This document shows, one piece after another, positions 12,801 to 23,600 of a stretch of DNA of 64,000 nt (position 1 is the stretch's first letter; every line of letters starts with the position of its first letter). A program made the position numbers and the translations under genes. This DNA is from Epiperipatus broadwayi. Lineage: Eukaryota > Onychophora > Udeonychophora > Euonychophora > Peripatidae. The notes beneath the pieces are model-generated. The model searched no databases. It worked only from the letters and a program-made list of their open reading frames with translations, and was not told the origin of the DNA. The stretch lies in assembly GCA_028023455.1 (NCBI GenBank), contig JAQFVV010012545.1, positions 250,001 to 314,000 on the forward strand, read 5' to 3'.

Positions 12801-13001
12801 AAAGGGCAAATTCCTAATGTCCACTCCATACATTCTTGTCATTGCAGCTGTTATTATTATGTGATTATTCATATAGTATATGAATATGGATGGGCTGGTC
12901 ACTAACACGCATTAGCCAGCATGGTGAGTTTATTGGCTTTTTACCTCTGAGTTTAAGAATATTTTTTCCAATATATACAATCATGACAGACAAAAATAAA
13001 T
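9820..13001. other. AT-rich intergenic DNA, no gene seen
   Basis: No reading frame with recognisable features. A small inverted repeat lies near 10390-10445 (ATTACAATGATACTGTAATG). The patch from about 12660 to 13000 is more complex but holds no recognisable domain; it abuts the 5' end of the RTE copy. Confidence 0.6.
12286..12321. repeat. 12 bp perfect inverted repeat with octamer-like motif
   Basis: CATTTGTATGCA (12286-12297) and TGCATACAAATG (12310-12321) are exact reverse complements with a 12-base spacer. The left arm overlaps ATGCAAAT, the POU-factor octamer, but nothing nearby shows it is a regulatory site. Confidence 0.5.
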
Positions 13002-13108
13002 CATGACCCTTATTCCCAGGAGGCTGTAAAGTCACCAACCAAGGCAGCGGTTGGTGGCCGAAGGCGGATGGTGCTAAGAATCCCCTGATTGCAGACTCAG
13101 GCTGCCAT

Positions 13109-13860
13109 TTGATGACTTTTTATTTAGGTACTTACAATTGCAGATCACTTTCAAGCGAAGGAAGATTGCAAGAGTTAGAAGAAGAACTGTCTTATATTAA
13201 ATGGGACATTATTGGACTTTGTGAAGTTAAAATAAAAGGTGAAGAAACAATTGATTTAAAAAGTGGACATATACTCTACTATAAAGGCACAAATATTGGA
13301 AATACAAATGGAGTAGGATTCATTATAAATAAAAAATGGAAGAATAACATTATGGAGGTTGATAGTGTATCAGGCAGAGTGGCAAGATTAGTTTTACAAC
13401 TTAATAGCAGATACCAAATGCAGACAATTCAGGTTTATGCCCCAACAAGTTCTCATAATGATGAAGTTATGAAGATTTTTATATGGATGTACAAAAGGCT
13501 TTTGATCAGAGTAAACATTTTAAAATTGTTATGGAAGACTTTAATGCTAGAATTGGTAAACAAATGAAAGATGAAAATGCTGTAGGTAATTTTGGTTATG
13601 GTAATAGAAATAAGAGAGGACACAGACTTGTGGAGTTTGCAGAAAAACAAAAACTTTATATTATGAATTCTTTTTTTTTTTTTTTTGAGAAAAATATTAA
13701 ACATGAAAGTATCCAAATGAAGGTACAACAGAATTGGATTATATTTTGACTAACAGAAAATACATATTTCAAGATTGTAATGTTCTTAATAAATTTAACA
13801 CAGGAAGTGATCATCGATTAGTAAGATGTAAGATACATGTTAATGCAAAACTAGAGAGAT
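13109..13860 (+). pseudogene. RTE endonuclease domain (frameshifted)
   Basis: The frame from about 13109 reads FYLGTYNCRSLSSEGR, then WDIIGLCEVKIKGEE (catalytic Glu motif), GVGFIINKKWK and IQVYAPTSS, all in the order of an exonuclease-endonuclease-phosphatase domain. It shifts frame near 13480 into EDFNARIGKQ (normally GDFNA, so the Gly is lost), then after a T16 tract into TGSDHRLVR, the terminal S-D-H motif. The domain nicks target DNA in active relatives. The long T run at about 13670-13686 probably expanded after insertion; the sister copy has a shorter run. Confidence 0.82.
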
Positions 13861-14578
13861 AAAAATTATTAAGAAAAACAATATTTACAGTTGATATTCC
13901 TAATCTTCAGAAACATTCTAATGAATTTAAATTAGAACTTACAAATCGGTTTAAAGTATTAGTAGATTTTGAACATGATTCAGATTTGAATGACATTAAT
14001 AAAAAAATAAGCAATACACTTTTAAAAACTGCAACAAAGATAGCTGGTAGAAAAAGCAGCAATTGACCAATAAAATTTCTACTGAGATTAGAGAATTTAT
14101 GAAGGAAAAAAGGAATAATGAGGATATACAATTTTATACATTAAAAAAGATTGAATATCTCGAATTTTGTAAAATGGTGCGGAAAAGAGTTGAAAATGAT
14201 ATAAGAAAGTATAATTGTGAACTAGCACAGAAAGCTGTATAAGAGAAGTCTAAAGAGTGTAAAACAACATTTTGGTATTGGTAGGAAATTTATATCTGCA
14301 ATAAGAAAAAAAGATGGCATTATTACTAAACAGAGATGACATCATGCAATGTGTAGAAGACTTCTATCAAGAATTATATAGTAATAAAGAACAAGTACCT
14401 CCTATTCCTATTATATCTTCCACATTGCCCAGAAATTTTGAATAAGTGAGACATGCAATTAAATTTATGAAGAAAGGGAGGTAATGATAAAATTATAATT
14501 GATATATTAAAAGAAACAGGTGAAGAAATAGAAATTTTTTTAGCAAAGTTATATACCAAATGTCTAAATGATAAAGAT

Positions 14579-15112
14579 GTGCCAGATGATTGGAAGAATG
14601 CAGTATTGATATTAATATTTAAAAAAGATGATAAAGAAGATATTAGAAATTATAGACCTATCAGTCTTTTATCAGTTTTAGACAAAATTTTTACTAAGAT
14701 AATTACAACTCCTCTACAGAAAACACTGGATTTACACCAATCAAGAGAACAAGCTGGATTTAAAAGTGGTTTTAGTACCATAGATCATATCCAGGTACTG
14801 AGAGAAATTATAGAAAGGACAAATGAATATGAGTTGTCATTATGCTTAAGATTTGTAGACTATGAAAAGGCATTTGATTCTATAAACATTTCTTCAGTGA
14901 TTAAAGCATTGGATCATCAAGATGTAGATCCAGGATATTGTCATATTTTAAAGAATATTTATAAAAATGCAACAGCAACAATTACATTACATAATGGTAG
15001 TAGAAAAATCAACATTGAAAAGGGTGTAAGACAGGGTGACTCCATATCTCCAAAACTTGTTACAGCAGTGCTGCAAAAATTATTTTGTGGATTAAAATGG
15101 GAAACTAAATGA
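14579..15112 (+). pseudogene. RTE reverse transcriptase, fingers and palm
   Basis: The frame contains DWKNAVLILIFKKDDKED, NYRPISLLSVLDKIFTKII, QAGFKSGFSTIDHI, motif A FVDYEKAFDSI (14850-14882) and motif B GVRQGDSISPKL (15021-15058). These are the canonical motifs of a non-LTR RT. The first codon of the open piece is GTG inside a longer ancestral frame, not a true start. The piece ends at a TGA where the sister copy has a Gly codon (GGA), so the stop is a nonsense mutation. Confidence 0.88.
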
Positions 15113-15762
15113 GTGAAAGTAAATGGAGATTATTTAAGTCATTTAGATTTTGCAGATAATGTAGTTGTTTTTGCAAATAATGCTTTAGAGCTACAGGCAA
15201 TGTTGCAGGAGTTATCAGATGAAAGTAGGACTAAAGATAAATGTTAAAAAGACTAAAGTAATGATTAATAGATTTTCTCAAAATATGAAAATAAAGATTG
15301 ATTATGATGAGTTAGAAGAAGTTAACAGTTACAAATACCTTGGTCAGATTATTAATACAGATGGAAATATAATGGATGAAATTAATCATAGAATTAAACT
15401 TGGTTGGAGTGCTTTTGGTAGAAATAACTTGATACTAAAAGAACTTGGACACTTAATACAAAAGCAATACAGAGACTTCAGATCACTCAAAGAAGTATGA
15501 AGAGATGTATGTTGGGAGTACAAGAAGGGATCGAAAACGCAATGTATGGGTAAGAGAACAAACAGATGTTACTGATCTCATTGAAAAAATTAAAAGACTG
15601 AAATGGACTTGGGCTGAACATATTGTTAGAAGAGATGATAATAGATGGACAATTGCAATTTTAAACTGGATTCCAAGAGAATGTAAAAGACCCAGAAAGA
15701 GACCACATGTGAGATGGATGGATGAAATAAGAAAGTGTGCAGGGGTGATGTGGAGAAGCTAA
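15113..15762 (+). pseudogene. RTE RT motif C (FADN) and C-terminal domain
   Basis: After the nonsense codon the protein continues NGDYLSHLDFADNVVVFANN. The catalytic FADD box reads FADN (15149-15160), a GAT-to-AAT change of the second Asp. Then come LKINVKKTKVM, YKYLGQIINTDGN, and the RTE C-terminus with KRLKWTWAEHIVRR and RPRKRPHVRWMDEI. Compared with the sister copy about 55 residues are missing near 15450, including the block that there reads LLLLMDLRFG in a broken frame. A one-base shift separates pieces at 15500-15505. Confidence 0.85.
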
Positions 15763-15839
15763 AGAAAGGAAAAGATGGAATGAACTTGGAGAGACCTTCA
15801 TCCTACAATGGATTGATAATGGTTGTTGATGATGATGAA

Positions 15840-16037
15840 GTATACTGTTTATTTATATCTACCTGACTTTTCTTAGAAACCCTCAGGACATAGCAAAGAT
15901 ATATGTATATAAAGAATTGTTGATATCAGGAGAAATTTTAAACTTGATCACTGCAATCACTTGCTCCCAAGTGGCTTAATTGCAGCTATTCACTGAACAG
16001 TCATGCTTTCATTTGAAGATACGAGCTTGAATTTCAA
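15840..16037. other. Short spacer between RTE copy 1 and transposon copy 2
   Basis: No gene or repeat recognised; the sequence is moderately AT-rich and unremarkable. Confidence 0.5.
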
Positions 16038-16938
16038 TAACATATTACTTCGAATATAAGACACCCTCAAATTGGAAAAAAAATTAGCTTCCCGAATTTA
16101 AGATGCATATATGTACTTAAGTAGAAAACTAACATAAATATAATAAACTCACCTAATTGCGAATCATCTCCAGATATACAGTAATTTCACTTTCTACATC
16201 TTCACTTTCAGAACTTGAATTCTCATCTTCACTACTCCATCAAGATACATCATATTCAGGCCATTTAAATTGCAGTCAAATATTATAATTTCTTTGTCAA
16301 TTTGCTTTCATGTAAAAGTATATTTTTCTATTAAAATCTGAATCATTCTTCTAAAACAATTTATATTTTTACAAATATTTTCTGAAAAGAATAAATTTTA
16401 AAAATAATTCACTTGAAAAATCAAAATGAAAATATTGGAATTGTCAAAATCAGCAAAATAATGTTGAAAGATTCTAAAACATACATTTTCACTTCAAAAA
16501 TCAAAAGAAAACTATTGGAACTGTAAAAATTTAGACAGACACTCTCTTATATAGAGAACAACAAATAACCAATCAGTGCCTTGGAAAGCAGGCTATCTCA
16601 TTATATTGATTTGTTAGCTGTAAAAAAAATCTTAAAGTTATACGGTAGAGTTTTCTCAATAAAATAACAGTAAAATTGGCAAAATAACATTAAAAGCAGA
16701 AGTTTGAGAGAGAGTTAAAGCCGTTTACAAAATTAATCCAAAAAATATTGGTTAAAAAAGATTTTACACATTCTACACAGGTAATAATCATAACACTATG
16801 TGCATGTATAGCATAAAGCAAAGATAAGGAGAGATAAGATGTTACAAATTATCATTTCAAATTTAAGACACAACCCTCTTTTAGGAGTCCAAAATTTGGG
16901 GAAAAAATGTGTCTTATATTTGAAGTAATATGGCAGTT
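16038..16938 (-). mobile_element. TIR DNA transposon remnant, copy 2, with fossil acidic tail
   Basis: The left end ACATATTACTTCGAATATAA and the right end (reverse complement GCCATATTACTTCAAATATA) are terminal inverted repeats, followed on both sides by a second motif of the AATTTAAGAC type. On the minus strand at 16260-16140 the sequence encodes SSEDENSSSESEDVESE, then after a frameshift SGDDSQLGEF, which resembles the acidic C-terminal tail of pogo/Tigger-like transposases. The DDE core is absent, so this is a deletion derivative. Homologous along its length to 8292-9819, which carries extra internal units. Confidence 0.7.
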
Positions 16939-19604
16939 ATCAATATATTAATTCTAATTAAAATATCTAAACACCAATATCACTTAAAAGGAAAGTAAAA
17001 ACACAAATCAGATTAGGCATGTTTTTAAGTCAAAAAAATCATGTCTGCATGTTTAAAATTAAAAATCATAAGTTTATTCATATTTTGTATACACATTATT
17101 TTTATTTTTGTATAAGTAAATAAAATAATTTTTTTGGTAAGCATGTGATACTTAAATTATGATTTTTATGACCATCTTTGTTTTTTTACAATACAAATCA
17201 AGGAAAACAGTATAGCCATGAATTATACTTTATCTACATGATTTCAGTATAAATAAACAAAAAAAAATGTAAATAAATAAAAAAAACATTGAAATTCATA
17301 CATTAAATTTTATGAATCTCGTTTACAGTGACAGCCATTTTTTCTTGTTAAATATAGTTCTAAAATCTCATACATGAATTTTTTTTATCATGTTTTTCAT
17401 TAATATGTACATAAAAAATTTTCTATGCAATTGTTTATTTTTTTTTTGTTTTGTTTTATATACAATGCAATATTAGCTTGTCTTTTGTATAATGTATTAA
17501 ATACAATGAGCAATAAATCAAAAACAAATTGCAAAGTACTTTCATTAAATGAAAAAAAAAAATTGATTCAATCATAAAAACTAAAAAGGCATTTCTGAAA
17601 TCAGCTATATGTTTCAAAAAGAATGAGTCATTAATCAGAGAAATTATAAAAATACGTAAGCAGATTCATGCCACTGTCATTTATGTCTATGAAACAGCTA
17701 AGACTGAAATGAAGGAAATAATTTATTCATTAATATTAGAAAAAGCCATATATATATATTACAGGGTTAAATGATATAAATCATAAGAATGCCATTGTGT
17801 CACAAAAAGTTACGTCTATATGAAGAATTTAGCCAAGAATCATACAATTTCAAATTATTCATTGAAAATAAGGAATGCCTGCATAGATTCCAAAATCATT
17901 ATTCTTAAAATTTTTTAAATAACCAGTGAAGTTGTGTCTTCAATAATAAAGATGTTGCTACATTTTTGTTAGAATTTTTAAAAAAAATTATTGAAAAACA
18001 AAAATGTCCCAAGTAGAAATTTAATTATGATCAATCAGAATTGTGAAGAATTAAAAACACACAGAGTACTATAAATATATAGGGAAACGTGCATTCTCAA
18101 TTTATTATTAACTTCATGATTATTTTTTTAAAAATTTGTTAATTTTTATATGTTGAAAAGTACTGTATTGTACACTTACATATTACTATATTGTAATCAA
18201 TATTTGTCAATATAACATGAGTTATTACAAACTATAGATAAAGTACAAGAGGGGGGTTTGGAACAAAATATAGCGCAGATCACTGCTTGTTATAATGTAA
18301 AACAGAATATAACATAGCTTTTATTTTTTGTAATTATAAAGAGAATTTAAATATTTTAAAAAATCATTTTGTTGCTTTATATATATATTTTTCTTTAAAA
18401 ATATTTCTTAGCCTGAAAGATAAATAAAATTTATTGTTTTATGTATTTAAATTTATTATTACTTTTTTTTATCTTTATTTGAAAATTAAAATATTATTAA
18501 GATTAACTTGTCCTTTTTTTACTTACATTATACCCATTTTTTAGAAGAAAAAGTTATGAAGAATAAAGTTAAATAAAAAGCACAAATATGTTTATCAAAT
18601 TCACAACTATAAAGTTATTCAAGACCCTGAATACCTAAAGGGTTTTAAAATTTAAAAATATTAGAAATAAAAACACCATTGTACTTTACAAACAAATAGA
18701 AATTTGCAACTTTACTACTACAACTAAGATACTATTAAACGATTCAGATATTATTCTTTATTTTAAAGTCTGAAAAATCAAAATCCTCAATGGTGGTTCC
18801 ACTTTCTGATTTGGTCATTTTAATAATTTATTATTTATGTTTAGATAGAAAATTATTTAATGGTTTTTCAATTCAATGTTTTGTGATAAGTAATACTCGT
18901 CAAAAATTACATTTACTTATTATTCACTAATGGAGACCAGAGGAACCGCAAGAATTAAATTTTTTTTTTTCATAATCAACATTTTGTTAGATATGTTTTC
19001 TTTATTACAGTTTTTTTTTTAATACATAAATATGTTTAAAATAATTATACTAGGTAATGGTTATAAAATCAAAGTAAGAAAATATCAGAAGATGTCTTAA
19101 AAGATAACAGTTTGATTTGTCTTTTACTGCAAATTCATTTATAATGTAAAAAAATAATGTTAGCTATAGTGTCATTTACTACATTTAGTTAACCCAAAAT
19201 AAAACATATATGTCCAAGAAGATTGATAAATTTAAACCGGATCTAATTCATTTCCCAGATTCTGAAAGAATGTGTTGGCATGCAACTGAACAATCAAGAA
19301 TTGCTGTAATAGGATAAATCATTTCATTTGAACCAATTCTCTGCTCCAGAATTTCAAACACTTAATGGTAATAATGGGAACCAACTTTATTTGGTTTCTA
19401 ATTGTTAAACAGTAATTAAATATTCCACATGTAGTATCTTCTCTAGCACTTTTAGTGTATCATTAGCCAAACTTTCAATATATATATACTAAGTACTCTC
19501 CAAAAATTTATGGTAATAACATTTAATCATTGTGTTTATAGTTTCTATATTACTACTTTTTTAAAGTTGTAATTATAAATTTATTTAACGCACATTGATT
19601 ACAT
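16939..19604. other. AT-rich intergenic DNA, no gene seen
   Basis: Dominated by A/T runs. No reading frame above 60 codons with recognisable features and no repeat shared with other parts of the window that I can identify. Confidence 0.55.
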
Positions 19605-19789
19605 AAGTAATATTTACTAAGGCAATAAACCTAAAGCACGTGCGGTTGAAAATGCGAAGGTAGGGACCTCTACAGGTCTTGACCACAAGCTTCCAATGTG
19701 TAAGCTTGTGTTTAAGACTTGTAGAGGTCTCTACTTTCGCATTTTCAACCGCATATGCTTTAGGTTTATTGCCTTAGTAAATATTACTT
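19605..19789 (+). repeat. Long near-perfect hairpin (foldback MITE or hairpin RNA locus)
   Basis: About 87 bases from 19605 (AAGTAATATTTACTAAGG...) are matched by the reverse complement of the segment ending at 19789, with a loop of about 9 bases between ACAAGCTT and AAGCTTGT. I count seven differences between the arms. Five are G in the left arm opposite T in the right arm, which become G-U pairs in a plus-strand transcript; the other two are C-A and C-T. The arms are far less AT-rich than their surroundings. No flanking target duplication is evident. It may be a foldback/MITE element or a source of double-stranded or small RNA. Confidence 0.85.
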
Positions 19790-21694
19790 TTTTAAGTATA
19801 ATTTATAGTAGAATCTCAATTCCACAATTGCATCATAAACTTTAACTCTTCAGAACAGTGACAGATGTAAATATTCTCCCTGATGAAAATTTTGTAAGCT
19901 TTCAATATTTAATATTAGTACTAAACTATTATTCTATATTGAAATATAATAAATTAGATTATGTAGTAGAAATTTGCATTTACAAATCAAATATACTTAA
20001 ACTTTCAATTAAAAACATAATAAAAATGAAGAATGGTTTTGTCATGAATTAATTTCATAAAATCAATAACATTTTCCCCGACATTTTCATTTAAAATGTG
20101 AATGAATAAATATCACTATCTCATAAATTTATCAAATTATGCTTTAAAATATCAAATTGTTTTTATAATATTGAAATATATTCTAACAATTAGTTTGAAA
20201 AAACATGACTATCAGAACTTCATAATTTGATTTATTAATATTATATAGCTAGCATTTATTATTTTCTATTTTAAAAATAAAATATATTTATAAAAAATAA
20301 ATGTGTAATCATATTAAATAACAATTACACAATAAGAGTACAAAAAATCATCACGAATAATAATAAACTTTGCAAAAGAATCAAGATTTTAATCATCCTA
20401 AAAAATTATTAAAATAATTTTGCAAAGCATATGGAAAACTGATAATGAGCAGAAACATCAAGGTGTGGCTAAATAGTTTGAAGTCACCGCATTTTTGATT
20501 ATTCTGATATCCTTATACTTTTTTTGGAATTAAAATATCAGAATATATATGAATTTTGCAGTTTAGAAAAAAAATAGCAAAATATCATAATAGATGACTG
20601 TACAAGCAAGTCAACTACAGTGCTTTTTTTTTTTATTTCTCCCTAAGAAGTCCCTCACAAAGATAAAATATCTGGAATTAACATAAGATATGAATATTTT
20701 TTCGTATTGAGTTTGGATATTATGTTATATAACATCTACATTCTAGCCTAAATTTCTTTCAGCTGCTATCATAAGTATATATATCTCATGGTAGTTAAAT
20801 ATTAGAAATTTTTTAAAAATAAAAGTCTACAAATGTTAATATAATATCAAATTTTATGTTAAAAATGTAAATACATTAAGTCAAACTAAAGATCATATGG
20901 TAAATTATAAGTTAATATCAACAATGATGATATAACATTGCTAGGTTAGTAAGTTAAGACTTAGAAATGAAACCTTTCATTAAGCAGACAAAATTCATTA
21001 TATATATTTTTACAAAAATGCACACTGTAAAAAAAATGTCAACAAAAATCAATAAATGTATTGTAAAGATAATAAAAACAAGAGCCACTCAGATTAAATA
21101 TTTTAGTATTAAAAATATATTTTTATTATACATTTTATTATTAAGGTTACAGCAAACATATTGGTTGTCTAATTTAACAATGTCATTATGGCAAAATATA
21201 CAAATTTAATAAATAAATCACACTTAGGTTATCTGCTATATAGTAAAAAATATATAATAATGAAAACCAAATCAGGTTCTCTTCTATCACATTCTTATTG
21301 CTAACTTTTTTGGGGTGGCCACAAATTACCAACATATTATAGATTGACTGTTAGAAAGCAAAACGACATATGAAAATAATATTTATCTAGAGGAACTCCC
21401 CTTTTTTCATTTAATTAAATAAAAATGTCTCATAGATAGAGAGAGCATATTATGACAATGAGAATTAATATACACTTAGAAATAATAAACAAAATGTTAA
21501 AAGCTACTATTTTATATCAAAAATATTACTGTATAACATAAAATAATATTATTAAATTGTATGCGGAATGCATTTGTGGCTGTATTTATAACAAAACTAT
21601 TGAGAGACAGATATCCGTCATGACATTTCAAAGGACATATCTTCTTTTTTGAGATTGAAAAAAATAAATTATGGTGGTCATTTTTTCGTACAAA

Positions 21695-21706
21695 GGGGGG
21701 GGGGGG
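21695..21706. repeat. G12 homopolymer
   Basis: Twelve consecutive G bases in strongly AT-rich DNA. Such tracts are unstable and prone to sequencing error. Confidence 0.9.
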
Positions 21707-22110
21707 TGTATATCAATTCATGTACTGGTATCCAGTAAACACATATACTGTATATAAAGAAAAAAAAGTATTTATTTGATAATTTTAATTTACAAGCATT
21801 GTGAATTTAAATTTTCATTGTCAGTCATTTAATACTTAACAAAATTATTCCAAGTGCTCACTTTTATCAAAATACATTTTTTTAAATAATATCTGATTTT
21901 CAATAAATATACAAATAATTAATTAATTTTTATTAAGTCAAATATATATAAAATTTTAGTACCAATTTAGATTTAAATTTGTTAAAGAAAAAACATATTC
22001 TTTACATATACGACTGACACTCTTCAAAAGCTCATTTTAAAAATCATATACATTCATATTTCATTATAAATTTATAACTCTCTTATGTTACAAACATATG
22101 ATATAGACTT

Positions 22111-22121
22111 GGGGGGGGGGG
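22111..22121. repeat. G11 homopolymer
   Basis: Eleven consecutive G bases about 400 bp from the G12 run on the same strand. Confidence 0.9.
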
Positions 22122-23039
22122 ATGAATTAATGGCACTTACTAAACATTTTGATTCAACCAAATCTTTATGGTTAGGCCAAACAAAATATTCTCCCAATAC
22201 TCTGTATTTTTTTTAATGTGCATAATAAAAATGTACCTTACAAGAGCTGTGTTTTTAGTAAATGCACACTTATAATATCTTTTCTTTAATATATTTAAAT
22301 GATTATTAATCACTTTTTATTAAGTCAAAAATTATTTTATTTTTTTGAGCTTACATATAGATTTAAAATTAATTGAAACAATTATCAACATCTTGTTATA
22401 TCCTTTTTGGCTATACAGTTTTCGTTAAAATTTATTAGAATTATTTTCTATTATTCAATCATTTTAGAAATAGTCACCTATGGGGTGTTTTAACATAAAC
22501 AGGTATGAAAGTACTTATAGCATAATAGTGTAAAAAAATTAATATTAGTTTAAAATGATTGCATTAATATATAAATGGACAACAGAACTATATTATTTTA
22601 AATATATTAACGATAAATATGCAAAAAAAAAAAAAAATTACTTCATAAAAAAAACAATCATATTGAATATTTTTTCATTGTATTATTTTATATACTATCC
22701 ATATATGAAGGCAGAAAAATTGTCATAATCAATCTATATGCATTAAGATTATTGAGATATATGGATTGCAAAAATTCTTCTCTTAAACACAACTTTTGCA
22801 AATAGGATGAAGTATTGGAAACAAAAATAATAAATTTCAGTCAATGTTTAGTGGCACAGATTCAACAAATGAACATAAAGGAAATATATATATATATAGT
22901 GGATGATATTGGGAAAGGAGTGCCACAATTTACAATAATTGAAAAAAAAAACCATATTGAAGAAAAAATGATTGATAAAAAGTAGATATAAGAAAATATG
23001 ATTTTATTAATAGTATACAATTTTTCCTGTTCATAGCAT

Positions 23040-23600
23040 TTCTGCAGGGCTACCTATGGCATTCCATCTTAAATTCATTCCCTTATGGTATTCATTTGCC
23101 AGTTTTGCATTTATTTGATGGTAAGAATTGCAACTATAATATATATTGATTTATTAATTTAAAAAAAACAAAAAAACAAGATGTATTATACAGAGAGCCT
23201 GATTAGAAAACACAGAAATCCCTAGTTTTGTTTCTTTATTCTCAAAGTAATCACTCTTCTAGAGAGAATATATTTTTTGTTTCAAATTTGAAAATCATAC
23301 TTTCCATAGTTTGTTTTATATATTTGATTATTTTTGCAAAATATTTATTTTTTGACAAAAATATTATTATTAGACACAGATGTTATTTAAAAGTATTTAT
23401 TTATAAAAGAACATAAGTTCCCGAAAAAGATAATAATGTAAAGCAGAATGTTGTGATTAGCTGAAAGAGGAATGCTTCTTAAACCATTTGAGCTGTTATT
23501 TTTGTCATTTTTAATAACAATTAAGGCAAATTTTAAAATTAAATCCTAATTTCATTCCTTTATCTATTTGGATTTTAGAATGAAATTAAAATACATTTTA
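23040..23600 (+). repeat. Dispersed repeat family A, copy 1
   Basis: Blocks here recur in the same order and orientation at 41170-41630: a CATTTGCCAGTTTTGCATTT / CATTTGTAGTTTTGCATTCA block with GATGGTAA, then TTTCCATAGTTT, a TTTATAAAAGA block, then GCTGTTATTTTTGTCAT / GCAGTTATTTTTTGTCAT and an AATTTCATT...TTTATC block. Similarity is old and gapped. The short open frame 23228-23416 inside it is not conserved as a frame in the other copy. Confidence 0.55.

Larger units (their letters stand above)
13002..15839 (+). mobile_element. RTE-type non-LTR retrotransposon, copy 1 (defective, near full length)
   Basis: A short 5' leader with GCGGTTGGTGGCCGAAGGC precedes an endonuclease frame, an RT domain and an RTE-style C-terminus. 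The element ends in a short GAT-rich tail (TTGATGATGATGAAG) in place of poly(A), typical of RTE elements. The 2.84 kb body aligns along its length with the copy at 34979-37680. Frameshifts, a nonsense codon near 15110 and a substituted catalytic residue mark it as inactive. I see no clear target-site duplication. Confidence 0.88.
19790..23039. other. AT-rich intergenic DNA, no gene seen
   Basis: Short open frames here (for example 19858-20052 and 20967-21209) have the Asn/Ile/Lys/Tyr-rich composition expected of chance frames in AT-rich DNA. Two long G runs and (TA)n tracts (for example about 22884-22899) are the only notable features. Confidence 0.55.
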
